From: Burkholderiales bacterium
Lineage (GTDB): Bacteria > Pseudomonadota > Gammaproteobacteria > Burkholderiales > SG8-41
DNA: 64,000 nt
Assembly: GCA_019634975.1 (NCBI GenBank)
Contig: JAHCAI010000001.1
Location: 248,001 to 312,000, forward strand
Reading direction: 5' to 3'
Shown here: positions 55,296-62,942 of the stretch, in pieces
Layout of the letters: each line of letters begins with the position of its first letter
How positions within the stretch are numbered: position 1 is the first letter of the stretch
Notes under the pieces: generated by a model
The model's input: only the letters and a program-made list of their open reading frames with translations
What the model was told of the DNA's origin: nothing
Databases searched by the model: none
Program-made: the position numbers and the translations under genes

Positions 55296-55677
55296 GTCGT
55301 TCCTCTCGCTGCAGAACCAATCTTCAACTGCCGCGCCCGCTTCACCGCGGGAGCGGCCCGGGCCTGCACGGCGAAAGACAGCCCCTGAGAGCCGGACCGA
55401 CCTTGCCTGCGCAGGCAAAGGTCTCGCCCGCAGTCCGCCGGCCTGAGCCCGCCGGTGCCTGCTGGCGCCGCCGGGGTCCCTGCCGGGATCCGAATTGACG
55501 ACTGCGCCACCGCGGCCTGATCGCAAGGCCGCTCGAGCTACTCCCCTTTGAGGGTTCGCGCGTCACCGCGCGAGCGGGCCGGATTACAGCACATGATGAT
55601 CACCATTACAAGATTGGCGGCCTGCGGTTGCCTTGCCTTGGACAAAAAGCGGTCATGCCGGGATGGACGAGGCGATA
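55296..55677. other. Non-coding stretch, nothing recognised
   Basis: About 380 nt upstream of the divergent lysR start and before the manganese-riboswitch promoter. The open frames present look like GC-driven accidents, with no ribosome site. I see no RNA gene or repeat here. It may hold LysR operators: T-N11-A motifs can be found but are not specific. Confidence 0.5.
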
Positions 55678-55706
55678 TTGCGCTTCGGCATTCCGCAAAT
55701 TATGCA
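55678..55706 (+). promoter_or_regulatory. Predicted promoter of riboswitch-terC transcript
   Basis: TTGCGC (55678-55683), 17-nt spacer, TATGCA (55701-55706). The start near 55713 would give a leader of about 50 nt before the aptamer. Confidence 0.4.
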
Positions 55707-55761
55707 AAATCATGGGCTTGCAACGAAGCTTTCATGGCGGGCTGTGCCAAAATCCGCCTCC

Positions 55762-55880
55762 GAAGGGGAGTAGCTCAACAACCAGGCTCCGTCATTCCGG
55801 GGAATTCACGCCTCCGGAGCCTGGGGATCAATCCGGTCCGAGCAAGACCTTCGCCAGGAGCTGGCGAAGGCCGTTTGTTT
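55762..55880 (+). ncRNA. yybP-ykoY manganese riboswitch
   Basis: The aptamer's conserved blocks are present: AAGGGGAGTAGC (55763-55774) at the 5' side and CCGAGCAAGACC near 55838-55849 at the 3' side. Between them is a long helix (CCAGGCTCC pairs with GGAGCCTGG). The expression platform is a perfect 10-bp hairpin, CCTTCGCCAG / CTGGCGAAGG (55848-55870), followed by CCGTTTGTTT, which can act as a terminator that Mn2+ binding would prevent. The class is known to control Mn2+ exporters, and the gene downstream is one such candidate (TerC/Alx). Very high agreement with the known class. Confidence 0.93.
55848..55880 (+). terminator. Riboswitch-controlled terminator hairpin
   Basis: A 10-bp stem with 3-nt loop GAG, then CCGTTTGTTT. 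It overlaps the 3' conserved strand of the aptamer, as expected if Mn2+ binding prevents its formation. Confidence 0.6.
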
Positions 55881-55928
55881 GCGTCCTGCGTCCGGCATGT
55901 ACGCAATCCGCATCCCAGGGGACCGGAA

Positions 55929-56882
55929 ATGGAAAGCATAGGCACGTGGTGGATGTGGGCCGCATTCGCGGCCTTTGTCGTGGTGGCAATCGTTGTTGAC
56001 CTGCTGGTACTGCAGTCCAAGGGCGCCGGCAAGGTGTCGTTCCGCGAGGCGCTGAACTGGTCGATCGTCTGGGTCGTCCTGTCCTTCGTGTTCAACGGCC
56101 TGCTATGGTGGTATCTCGACAGCAACTTCGGGCGCGAGGTTGCGAACGAAAAGTCGATGGAATTCTTCACCGGCTACCTGATCGAGAAGTCGCTGGCCGT
56201 CGACAACATCTTCGTGTTCCTGATGCTGTTCACCTTCTTCGGGGTGCCGGCCGCCTTCCAGCGCCGCGTCCTCATCCTCGGCATCATCGGTGCGATCATC
56301 CTGCGCGCGATAATGATCCTGATCGGTGCATGGCTGATCACCAAGTTCCACTGGATACTCTACCTGTTCGGCCTGTTCCTGCTGGTGACCGGCGTGAAGA
56401 TGCTGATGATGGCGGAGGCCGAGTCTGATCTCGAGAAAAACCCCATCCTCGTCTGGATGCGCCGGCACATCCGGATCACGCCCGAATTCCACGGCGAGCG
56501 CTTTACCGTGATGAAGGACGGTGTGCGCTGGTTCACGCCCCTGTTCGTGGTGATGGTGATGATCGGCATCACCGACGTGATTTTCGCGGTGGACAGCATT
56601 CCGGCGATATTCGCGATCACGCTCGACCCCTTCATCGTGCTGACTTCCAACGTGTTCGCGATCCTCGGCCTGCGCGCGATGTACTTCATGCTCGCCGACC
56701 TTGCAGACCGCTTCCATCTGCTGAAGTACGGGCTGGCCTTCATCCTGGTGTTCATCGGCATCAAGATGCTGCTGATCGACATCTACAAGATACCGGTCGG
56801 CTTCGCGCTCTCGGTGGTGGGCATCGTGCTGGTGACTTCGATGCTGGCGAGCCTGTGGGTGACCCGCAAGCCCAGGGACTGA
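55929..56882 (+). CDS. TerC/Alx-family membrane protein (probable Mn2+ exporter)
   Basis: 317 residues from ATG 55929 (CCAGGGGACCGGAA upstream); the longer frame reads through the riboswitch and is not coding. About nine hydrophobic segments. The TerC acidic motifs are present: IEKSLAVDNIFVFLM near residue 83-97 and VIFAVDSIPAIFAIT near 217-231, with paired Asp in membrane helices. E. coli Alx, which has the same riboswitch, exports Mn2+. The riboswitch upstream makes the same role very likely. No partner gene nearby. Confidence 0.92.
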   Translation: MESIGTWWMWAAFAAFVVVAIVVDLLVLQSKGAGKVSFREALNWSIVWVVLSFVFNGLLWWYLDSNFGREVANEKSMEFFTGYLIEKSLAVDNIFVFLMLFTFFGVPAAFQRRVLILGIIGAIILRAIMILIGAWLITKFHWILYLFGLFLLVTGVKMLMMAEAESDLEKNPILVWMRRHIRITPEFHGERFTVMKDGVRWFTPLFVVMVMIGITDVIFAVDSIPAIFAITLDPFIVLTSNVFAILGLRAMYFMLADLADRFHLLKYGLAFILVFIGIKMLLIDIYKIPVGFALSVVGIVLVTSMLASLWVTRKPRD

Positions 56883-56927
56883 GGGGCGCAGCTTTGCGGA
56901 AGTGGCCGGCGCGCGGGCGCCGGCCGC

Positions 56928-57476
56928 TCAGAATTTCGGCTTGCGTTCCGCCTGCTGGTAGCCACGCACGCCGTCGAGGATCTCGCGACCTGCTTCATCG
57001 GCGCCGACCCAGCCGAGGACCTTGACCCATTTCCCGGGTTCGAGGTCCTTGTAGTGCTCGAAGAAATGCGCGATCTGCGCGAGGATGCCCTGCGGCAGGT
57101 CTTGCGGCGAGCGCACGGCGGCGTAGAGCGGCGTCAGCTTGTCGATCGGCACCGCCAGGATCTTGGTGTCCCTGCCTGCTTCATCCTCCATGTTGAGCAT
57201 GCCCACCGGGCGGCAGCGAACCACGACACCGGTTATGAGGGGCACCGGCGAGATCACCAGCACGTCCACCGGATCGCCGTCGCCGGACAGCGTGTGCGGC
57301 ACGTAGCCGTAGTTGCAGGGATAGCGCATCGCCGTCGACATGAAGCGGTCGACGAACATTGCCCCCGTGGTTTTTTCCATCTCGTACTTGATGGGCTCGG
57401 CATGCATCGGGATTTCGATGATCACGTTGAAATCCCTGGGCACGTCGTAACCCGAACTGACCCTGTCCAGATTCAC
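56928..57476 (-). CDS. ppa: Inorganic pyrophosphatase (family I)
   Basis: 182 residues, usual length. GTG start with AAGGGGAA upstream. The family I motif [10 protein letters not shown] near residue 65-74 carries the metal Asp residues, and KYEMEKTTG and YPCNYGYVP line the active site. It hydrolyses PPi in the cytosol to drive biosynthesis. It converges on the TerC gene. Confidence 0.97.
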   Translation of the reverse strand: MNLDRVSSGYDVPRDFNVIIEIPMHAEPIKYEMEKTTGAMFVDRFMSTAMRYPCNYGYVPHTLSGDGDPVDVLVISPVPLITGVVVRCRPVGMLNMEDEAGRDTKILAVPIDKLTPLYAAVRSPQDLPQGILAQIAHFFEHYKDLEPGKWVKVLGWVGADEAGREILDGVRGYQQAERKPKF

Positions 57477-57582
57477 GTCGTCGGTTCCCCTTCGGAAGAT
57501 TGCCGGATTATAGCCGCGCAGCCTTGGCGGACGGCCGTTTTTGCGTGCTAGGATGGCGGCTCAATTCAATTCGGAGCCGTTC

Positions 57583-58173
57583 ATGAAACTCTACATCACC
57601 CCAACCTCAGGCAACGCCTGGAAAGTGCGCCTGCTGCTGTCGATGCTGAAGCTGCCTTTCGAGACCGTCGTGCTTGACACCGACAAGAAGGAGCACAAGG
57701 CCCCGGAATTCCTCAAGCTGAATCCGCGCGGCCAGGTGCCGGTGCTGGTGGACGGCGAGCGGGTGTTCTGGGATTCGACGGCCTGCCTGGTTTATCTCGC
57801 CCGGAAATACGGCGGCGAGCAATGGCTGCCCTCGGATGCCGAGGGCATGGCCGAAGTGCAGCAGTGGCTGGCGCTGTCCAATAACGAGCTTCACTATGGC
57901 CTGCAATGGGCGCGCGGCAAGAAAATCGGTATCCGTGCCATCGGCGACTACGAGGAGTATGCAGCGTACGGCCGCAACGGCCTGGCGGTCCTCGAGTCGC
58001 GCCTGAAGGACAACCAGTGGCTGGCCTGCGGCCGGCCGACGATCGCCGATCTCGCCTGTTACTGCTATACCTCGGTATCACCCGAGGGCGGATTCGATCT
58101 CGCCGCACATCCCGCCGTGGCGGCCTGGGTCAAGCGCGTCGAGGCGCTGCCGGGATGGATCAAGCGCGTCTGA
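57583..58173 (+). CDS. Glutathione S-transferase family protein
   Basis: 196 residues from ATG 57583 (CGGAGCCG upstream); ATG 57553 is an alternative. The N-terminal thioredoxin fold has TPTSGNAWKVRLLLS at the active-site turn with a Ser, and RGQVPVLVDG with the cis-Pro near residue 50. The C-terminal helical domain carries TIADLACYCYTS. Conjugates or reduces with glutathione. It precedes a FIST gene by 13 nt. Confidence 0.92.
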   Translation: MKLYITPTSGNAWKVRLLLSMLKLPFETVVLDTDKKEHKAPEFLKLNPRGQVPVLVDGERVFWDSTACLVYLARKYGGEQWLPSDAEGMAEVQQWLALSNNELHYGLQWARGKKIGIRAIGDYEEYAAYGRNGLAVLESRLKDNQWLACGRPTIADLACYCYTSVSPEGGFDLAAHPAVAAWVKRVEALPGWIKRV

Positions 58174-58186
58174 TCCGCTTGTTACG

Positions 58187-59305
58187 GTGAACCGCTTCCG
58201 TTTCGGCCACGCTGCCGCCGCCGACTGGCGTACGGCGGCGGCAGCCTGCCTGTCACAGCTTGCAGACGGGGAGGGCGCGGCTGCCGGCAGCCTCGGCTTC
58301 CTTTACGTCACCGATTTTTTTGCGGACGCCCTGCCGGAAATTTCCCGGCATCTGGCGCAGGAGACCGGTATCGGGCACTGGACCGGAACGGTAGGCATCG
58401 GCATCTGTGCCACCGGCACGGAGTATCTGGACGAGCCGGCAATGGCCGTGATGATCGGCGATTTTCCGGAGGGCAGCTTTCGCGTGTTCCGGGCAGAGTC
58501 GGATCCGGTCCGCCTGCAAACACTCGATCTTCGCTGTGGAACGGCGCCGGCGAGCATTGCCGTCGTCCACGCCGATCCGCTGGACGGCGACATTGCGCGG
58601 AAGATCCGCCTGCTGGCCCGGCGCACCGAGAGCGGTTTTCTGGTCGGTGGCCTCGCCAGCTCGCGTGGCGGGAATATGCTGCTTGCTGACTCGGTCGAGC
58701 GCAGCGGACTCTCGGGAGTGGCATTTTCCGATGCGGTGACGGTGGCCACGCGTCTGAGCCAGGGCTGTTCCCCGGTCGGGGCGGTGCACGAAATCACAGG
58801 GGCGCAGAACAACATCGTCATCGAGCTCGACGGGCGGCCGGCGCTCGATGTACTGCGCGAAGATGTCGGTATCAGCGCCGGCGAAGACCTGGCGCAACTG
58901 GGCGGCCAGATTTTCGCGGGCCTCGCAGTGTCCGGCAGCGACACCGGGGACTACGTGGTGCGCAACCTGATCGGGATTGATCCCGGCAACCGGCTGCTTG
59001 CGATCGGCGATGTCGCGCGCAAGGGGCAGGGCATGCGTTTCTGTCGCCGGGACCGCGATACCGCGCGCGCAGACATGGCGCGCATGCTCGACAGTATCCG
59101 CGAGGGGCTCTACACCAAGCCCCGTGGCGCGCTCTATTACTCCTGCCTCGGGCGCGGCGGTGCGCTGTTCGGAGGCGAGTCTGCCGAACTCGGGATGATC
59201 CGTGACGCCCTTGGCGATGTGCCGCTGGTGGGGGTCTTCTGCAACGGCGAGATTTCGCACGACCGGCTGTATGGCTATACTGGAGTACTGACGCTTTTTG
59301 TCTGA
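58187..59305 (+). CDS. FIST-domain (FIST_N/FIST_C) protein
   Basis: 372 residues, GTG 58187, with no strong ribosome site. The FIST N-terminal part covers ~30-210 (GIGICATGTEYLD near 71-83); the FIST_C part covers ~220-370, ending with GVFCNGEISHD and YTGVLTLF. FIST domains sense small ligands, perhaps amino acids, and are usually part of signal transduction proteins with kinases or methyl-accepting proteins. None lies beside it, so its partner is unknown. No membrane segment. Confidence 0.87.
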   Translation: MNRFRFGHAAAADWRTAAAACLSQLADGEGAAAGSLGFLYVTDFFADALPEISRHLAQETGIGHWTGTVGIGICATGTEYLDEPAMAVMIGDFPEGSFRVFRAESDPVRLQTLDLRCGTAPASIAVVHADPLDGDIARKIRLLARRTESGFLVGGLASSRGGNMLLADSVERSGLSGVAFSDAVTVATRLSQGCSPVGAVHEITGAQNNIVIELDGRPALDVLREDVGISAGEDLAQLGGQIFAGLAVSGSDTGDYVVRNLIGIDPGNRLLAIGDVARKGQGMRFCRRDRDTARADMARMLDSIREGLYTKPRGALYYSCLGRGGALFGGESAELGMIRDALGDVPLVGVFCNGEISHDRLYGYTGVLTLFV

Positions 59306-59332
59306 CGTCCTCATCCGGGAATCGGGGTGCAC

Positions 59333-60037
59333 ATGGCTGGCGCACGCATTTTCGCCGAGCTGAGCCTGACCTGGCTCGACATCGGGGCCTTTCTCTTTTT
59401 CGTGCTGTCGTGGGCGGGTTACGCGCTGTTCGCGGAGTGGCGTGCAAGATCGGTGCCGTCGCTTCACAACACGATGGACCGCTACCGCCGGGACTGGATG
59501 GTGCGCATGATCGAGCGCGACAACCGGATGGTCGACGTCAACATCATGCGCAACCTGACGCGCAGCTCGCAGTTCTTTGCGTCGACCACGATGCTGGTGC
59601 TGGGGGCTCTGATTGCGCTGCTTGGCTACGTGCAGCAGGCCATGGAGGTGGTCTCCGGGCTTCCCTTCACGGTGAAGGCTTCGCAGCGCCTGCTCGAGAT
59701 CAAGATCGTGCTGCTGGTGCTGATATTCGTTTACGCCTTTTTCAAGTTTTCCTGGGCGATACGCCAGCTCGGCTTCTGCTCCACCCTGGTCGGCGCCGCA
59801 CCGAAGCCGCCGAAGGACAACCCCGAGCAGTATGCGGCGGATATCGAACGCCTCGCAGCGGTCACCTCGTATGCGGGCACCAATTTCAATGACGGCCTGC
59901 GCTCCTATTACTTTGCGCTGGCTGCGATGACCTGGTTCCTGCATCCCTACCTGATGATCGTGGCCACGGCGTGGGTGGTGTACGTGCTGCATCACCGCGA
60001 GTTCGAGTCCCGCACGCTGCATGCACTGATCCGCTGA
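59333..60037 (+). CDS. DUF599-family membrane protein
   Basis: 234 residues from ATG 59333 (GTG 59327 is an alternative; GGGG is just upstream). About four membrane segments (~14-34, 75-98, 115-138, 192-218). The block HNTMDRYRRDWMVRMIERDNRMVD after the first helix and SYAGTNFNDGLRSYYFALAAMTW before the last are typical of DUF599. Family function is unknown. It follows the FIST gene by 27 nt. Confidence 0.8.
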   Translation: MAGARIFAELSLTWLDIGAFLFFVLSWAGYALFAEWRARSVPSLHNTMDRYRRDWMVRMIERDNRMVDVNIMRNLTRSSQFFASTTMLVLGALIALLGYVQQAMEVVSGLPFTVKASQRLLEIKIVLLVLIFVYAFFKFSWAIRQLGFCSTLVGAAPKPPKDNPEQYAADIERLAAVTSYAGTNFNDGLRSYYFALAAMTWFLHPYLMIVATAWVVYVLHHREFESRTLHALIR

Positions 60038-60236
60038 GACGCTTCCGCGCCGGGCGTCCGCACGAATGGCGGGGCCGTTGCCCGGCGCCGTTCCGGAACT
60101 TCGGCCGGTTGTTGCTGTCGTTTTAATAATCCCCTGTACCCCGGGCCCCCATGGCAATGCATGGCGTACGAGCCTGTGCGCCCTGGCATGCGGAGTGTCG
60201 CGGGGCATGACAACAACGACAGCCGAGGAGGGCTTC

Positions 60237-61757
60237 ATGGAGTTGTTCGACAACCTGTTTCTGGGCTTTTCGGTTGCCGTCACACCCGCCAATCTTTTTT
60301 ACTGCGCACTGGGCGTCACGCTCGGCACGCTGATCGGCGTGCTGCCGGGCATAGGTGCGGTCGCGACGATGGGCATGCTGCTGCCGATCACTTTCACGCT
60401 CCCCCCGACATCGGCGCTGATCATGCTCGCCGGCCTTTATTACGGATCGCAGTACGGCGGATCGACAACGGCGATCCTCGTCAATATTCCCGGGACCGCG
60501 TCGTCCTCGGTGATCTGCCTGGACGGTCACCCGATGGCAAAGGAGGGGCGGGCCGGGCCGGCACTGGTGCTGACGACCCTGGCGTCATTCATGGGCGGCT
60601 GCGTTGCCATCCTGCTGATCGCGATGCTGGGGCCACCGCTTTCGGAGATGGCGCTGAAGTTCGGTGCGCCCGAGTATTTCGCGCTGATGACCATGGCGCT
60701 GACCGCCGCCGCCGCCCTCGCCCATGGTTCGCTGCTGAAGGGCATCGCCATGGTGGTACTCGGCATGCTGCTGGGCGTTGTCGGCACGGATGTCAACTCG
60801 GGCATGTCGCGCCTGACATTCGGTGCGACCTCGCTGTCCGACGGCATCCATTTCGTGGTGGTGGTCATCGGCCTTTTCGGCATCGGCGAGCTGCTGCGCA
60901 ATCTCGAGCCGGACGCAGGAAGACAGCGGCGCAAGTTCACCTCCCGCATTCCCTGGCGGGACCTGATTCCCACGCGCAAGGACATGCGGATGGCCTGGAA
61001 GCCGGCGCTGCGCGGACTCTCGATTGGCTCGTTCTTCGGCATCCTGCCCGGCACCGGGGCGTCGATGGCTTCCTTCAGCACGTATGCCATCGAGAAGAAG
61101 ATCGCGAAAGACCCGTCGCGCTTCGGCAAGGGCGCCGTGGAGGGGGTTGCCGGCCCCGAAGCTGCGAACAATGCCTGCGCCCAGACTTCATTCATCCCGA
61201 CGCTGAGCCTCGGCATCCCGGGCAGCGCGGCGATGGCGCTGATGCTGGGCGCGATGACCATACACGGGATCCAGCCCGGTCCCCAGGTGATGGAAGGCAA
61301 TCCGGAGCTGTTCTGGGGGCTGATCGTGAGCATGTGGATCGGCAACCTGATGCTCCTGCTGCTCAATTTTCCGATGGTCGGCATCTGGGTGCGGCTGCTG
61401 GCGGTACCCTACCGGATACTGTTTCCGGCGATCGTGATGTTCTGCGCGATCGGTGTTTACAGCCTCGCCAACAACCCCTTCGACCTTTACCTGGTGGCGG
61501 GCTTCGGCCTGCTGGGTTACCTGTTCATCAAGCTCAAGTGCGAGCCCGCGCCTTTGGTGCTCGGCTTCATTCTTGGGCCGCTGGTCGAGGAGAACCTGCG
61601 CCGTGCGCTGTTGATATCGCGCGGCGACTTCTCGATTTTCGTGACGCGCCCGCTGAGCCTCACCTTCCTGGTCGTCACCGTGATACTGCTGTGCGCGGTC
61701 ACGCTGCCCGACATCCTGCGCGCCTGGCGCAGGCGCGAGGCCGGCGGCAAGGGTTAA
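60237..61757 (+). CDS. Tripartite tricarboxylate transporter, large permease TctA
   Basis: 506 residues from ATG 60237, preceded by GAGGAGGGCTTC; ATG 60207 is possible. About ten to twelve membrane segments. TctA signatures: GVLPGIGAVATMGMLLP near residue 37-53, YYGSQYGGSTTAILVNIPG near 70-88, and FGILPGTGASMASF near 272-285. It forms the channel for H+- or Na+-coupled carboxylate uptake. The usual small partner TctB is not encoded before or after. A Bug protein follows, so TctA-TctC are paired without a B subunit. Confidence 0.94.
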   Translation: MELFDNLFLGFSVAVTPANLFYCALGVTLGTLIGVLPGIGAVATMGMLLPITFTLPPTSALIMLAGLYYGSQYGGSTTAILVNIPGTASSSVICLDGHPMAKEGRAGPALVLTTLASFMGGCVAILLIAMLGPPLSEMALKFGAPEYFALMTMALTAAAALAHGSLLKGIAMVVLGMLLGVVGTDVNSGMSRLTFGATSLSDGIHFVVVVIGLFGIGELLRNLEPDAGRQRRKFTSRIPWRDLIPTRKDMRMAWKPALRGLSIGSFFGILPGTGASMASFSTYAIEKKIAKDPSRFGKGAVEGVAGPEAANNACAQTSFIPTLSLGIPGSAAMALMLGAMTIHGIQPGPQVMEGNPELFWGLIVSMWIGNLMLLLLNFPMVGIWVRLLAVPYRILFPAIVMFCAIGVYSLANNPFDLYLVAGFGLLGYLFIKLKCEPAPLVLGFILGPLVEENLRRALLISRGDFSIFVTRPLSLTFLVVTVILLCAVTLPDILRAWRRREAGGKG

Positions 61758-61760
61758 GTG

Positions 61761-61801
61761 AGCGCCTCATCCGCGGATCTCCCGTGGATGCGGGAGGCGC
61801 T
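61761..61801. other. Inverted repeat between tctA and bug genes
   Basis: AGCGCCTC (61761-61768) pairs with GAGGCGCT (61794-61801) over an inner self-complementary ATCCGCGGAT. It could be a processing or stability hairpin that allows different amounts of permease and binding protein. Confidence 0.35.
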
Positions 61802-61925
61802 TGCATTGCGTTGGATTTGGATGCAAGGTGTGCACGGGTCGTGAACCAGAAGGCGGCGCGCAATTGCATCCGCAGCCGCCCGGCGGCCTTTCACTTTCCA
61901 ATGACAGGTCACGGGAGGAGGACTC

Positions 61926-62927
61926 ATGTATCGAGGCCGATGCAGGCGGTTTGCGGCGGGAATTTCGAGGGGGGTGGCGGCTGCGGCAATCGCGGCACTA
62001 ATGCTGGTGCTGACATTACCGGTGCGGGCATGGACGCCCGAGCGGCCAGTCGAGCTGCTGGTTTCTTCGGCGCCCGGCGGCAGCAATGACCGCATAGCGC
62101 GCATCATCCAGAAGATCGCCCAGGAGCAGAAGCTGGTGCCGGTGCCGATTTCGGTGATCAACCGGCCGGGCGGCAACCAGGCGATCTCGCGTGCCTATAT
62201 CAACCAGAATCCCGGCGACGCGCATTATCTCGATGTCGGCAATCCGACGCTGATTTCGAACCATGTCTCCGGACGCCAGCAGTACGGGGATTTCACGCCG
62301 ATCGCGCTGATGGTCAACGAATTCACGGCGTTCAGCGTGCGCGCGGATTCCCCGTTGCGCAACGCCCAGGATCTCGTCGCGCAGCTGAGAAAGGATCCGG
62401 AATCGGTGGCGGTGGGGGTCAGCAACCGGGGTGGCACCAACCACCTCGCCCTGTCGCTGCTCGCGAAGGCCGCCGGCATCGATCCCCGCCGCCTGAAGGT
62501 CGTCGTGTTCAAAACCAATGCGGAGGGACTCACGGCGATGCTCGGCGGGCATATCCAGCTGGTGTCGTCTGCAGTAGCCACCGCCGTCGGGCAGATGCGC
62601 GACGGCAAGGCGCGGATCATCTCGGTCAGTGCGCCGCAGCGCATGGGAGGCGATCTCGCGCAGGTGCCCACGCTGCGCGAGCAGGGTTTTGACGTCTCGC
62701 TGTCCAACTGGCGTGCAATCATCGGACCGAAAGGACTCGGCGCTGCCCAGATTGCCTACTGGGAAGGGGTTCTGGCCCGCGTGATTGTGACGGAAGAATG
62801 GAAGGCCGTACTCGACAAGCAGTTCTGGGACGGCAATTTCCTGCGCAGCCGGGAGTTCGCAAAGTACATGGACAATGAATATGCGCAGACGAAGGCGATC
62901 ATGACCGAACTGGGCCTTGCCAAATGA
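61926..62927 (+). CDS. TctC/Bug-family periplasmic solute-binding protein
   Basis: 333 residues; GGGAGGAGGACTC precedes ATG 61926. A long signal peptide (~35) ends TLPVRAW. Then RPVELLVSSAPGGSNDRIAR, INRPGGNQAIS, and the NWRAIIGPKG block. The first part and the C-terminus match the Bug protein at 7.1 kb. As it follows tctA, it is the likely binding protein of that transporter. Ligand: a carboxylate, unspecified. Confidence 0.93.
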   Translation: MYRGRCRRFAAGISRGVAAAAIAALMLVLTLPVRAWTPERPVELLVSSAPGGSNDRIARIIQKIAQEQKLVPVPISVINRPGGNQAISRAYINQNPGDAHYLDVGNPTLISNHVSGRQQYGDFTPIALMVNEFTAFSVRADSPLRNAQDLVAQLRKDPESVAVGVSNRGGTNHLALSLLAKAAGIDPRRLKVVVFKTNAEGLTAMLGGHIQLVSSAVATAVGQMRDGKARIISVSAPQRMGGDLAQVPTLREQGFDVSLSNWRAIIGPKGLGAAQIAYWEGVLARVIVTEEWKAVLDKQFWDGNFLRSREFAKYMDNEYAQTKAIMTELGLAK

Positions 62928-62942
62928 GCGCGGATTTCCGCC

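Noticed and set aside
55763..55776. GGGGAGTAGCTC resembles the 5' part of a tRNA
   Set aside because: No anticodon arm, T-loop or CCA follows; the sequence is the 5' block of the manganese riboswitch.
55548..55928. N-terminal extension of the TerC frame (127 codons)
   Set aside because: It reads through the riboswitch and terminator; the start at ATG 55929 has a site and begins the conserved protein.
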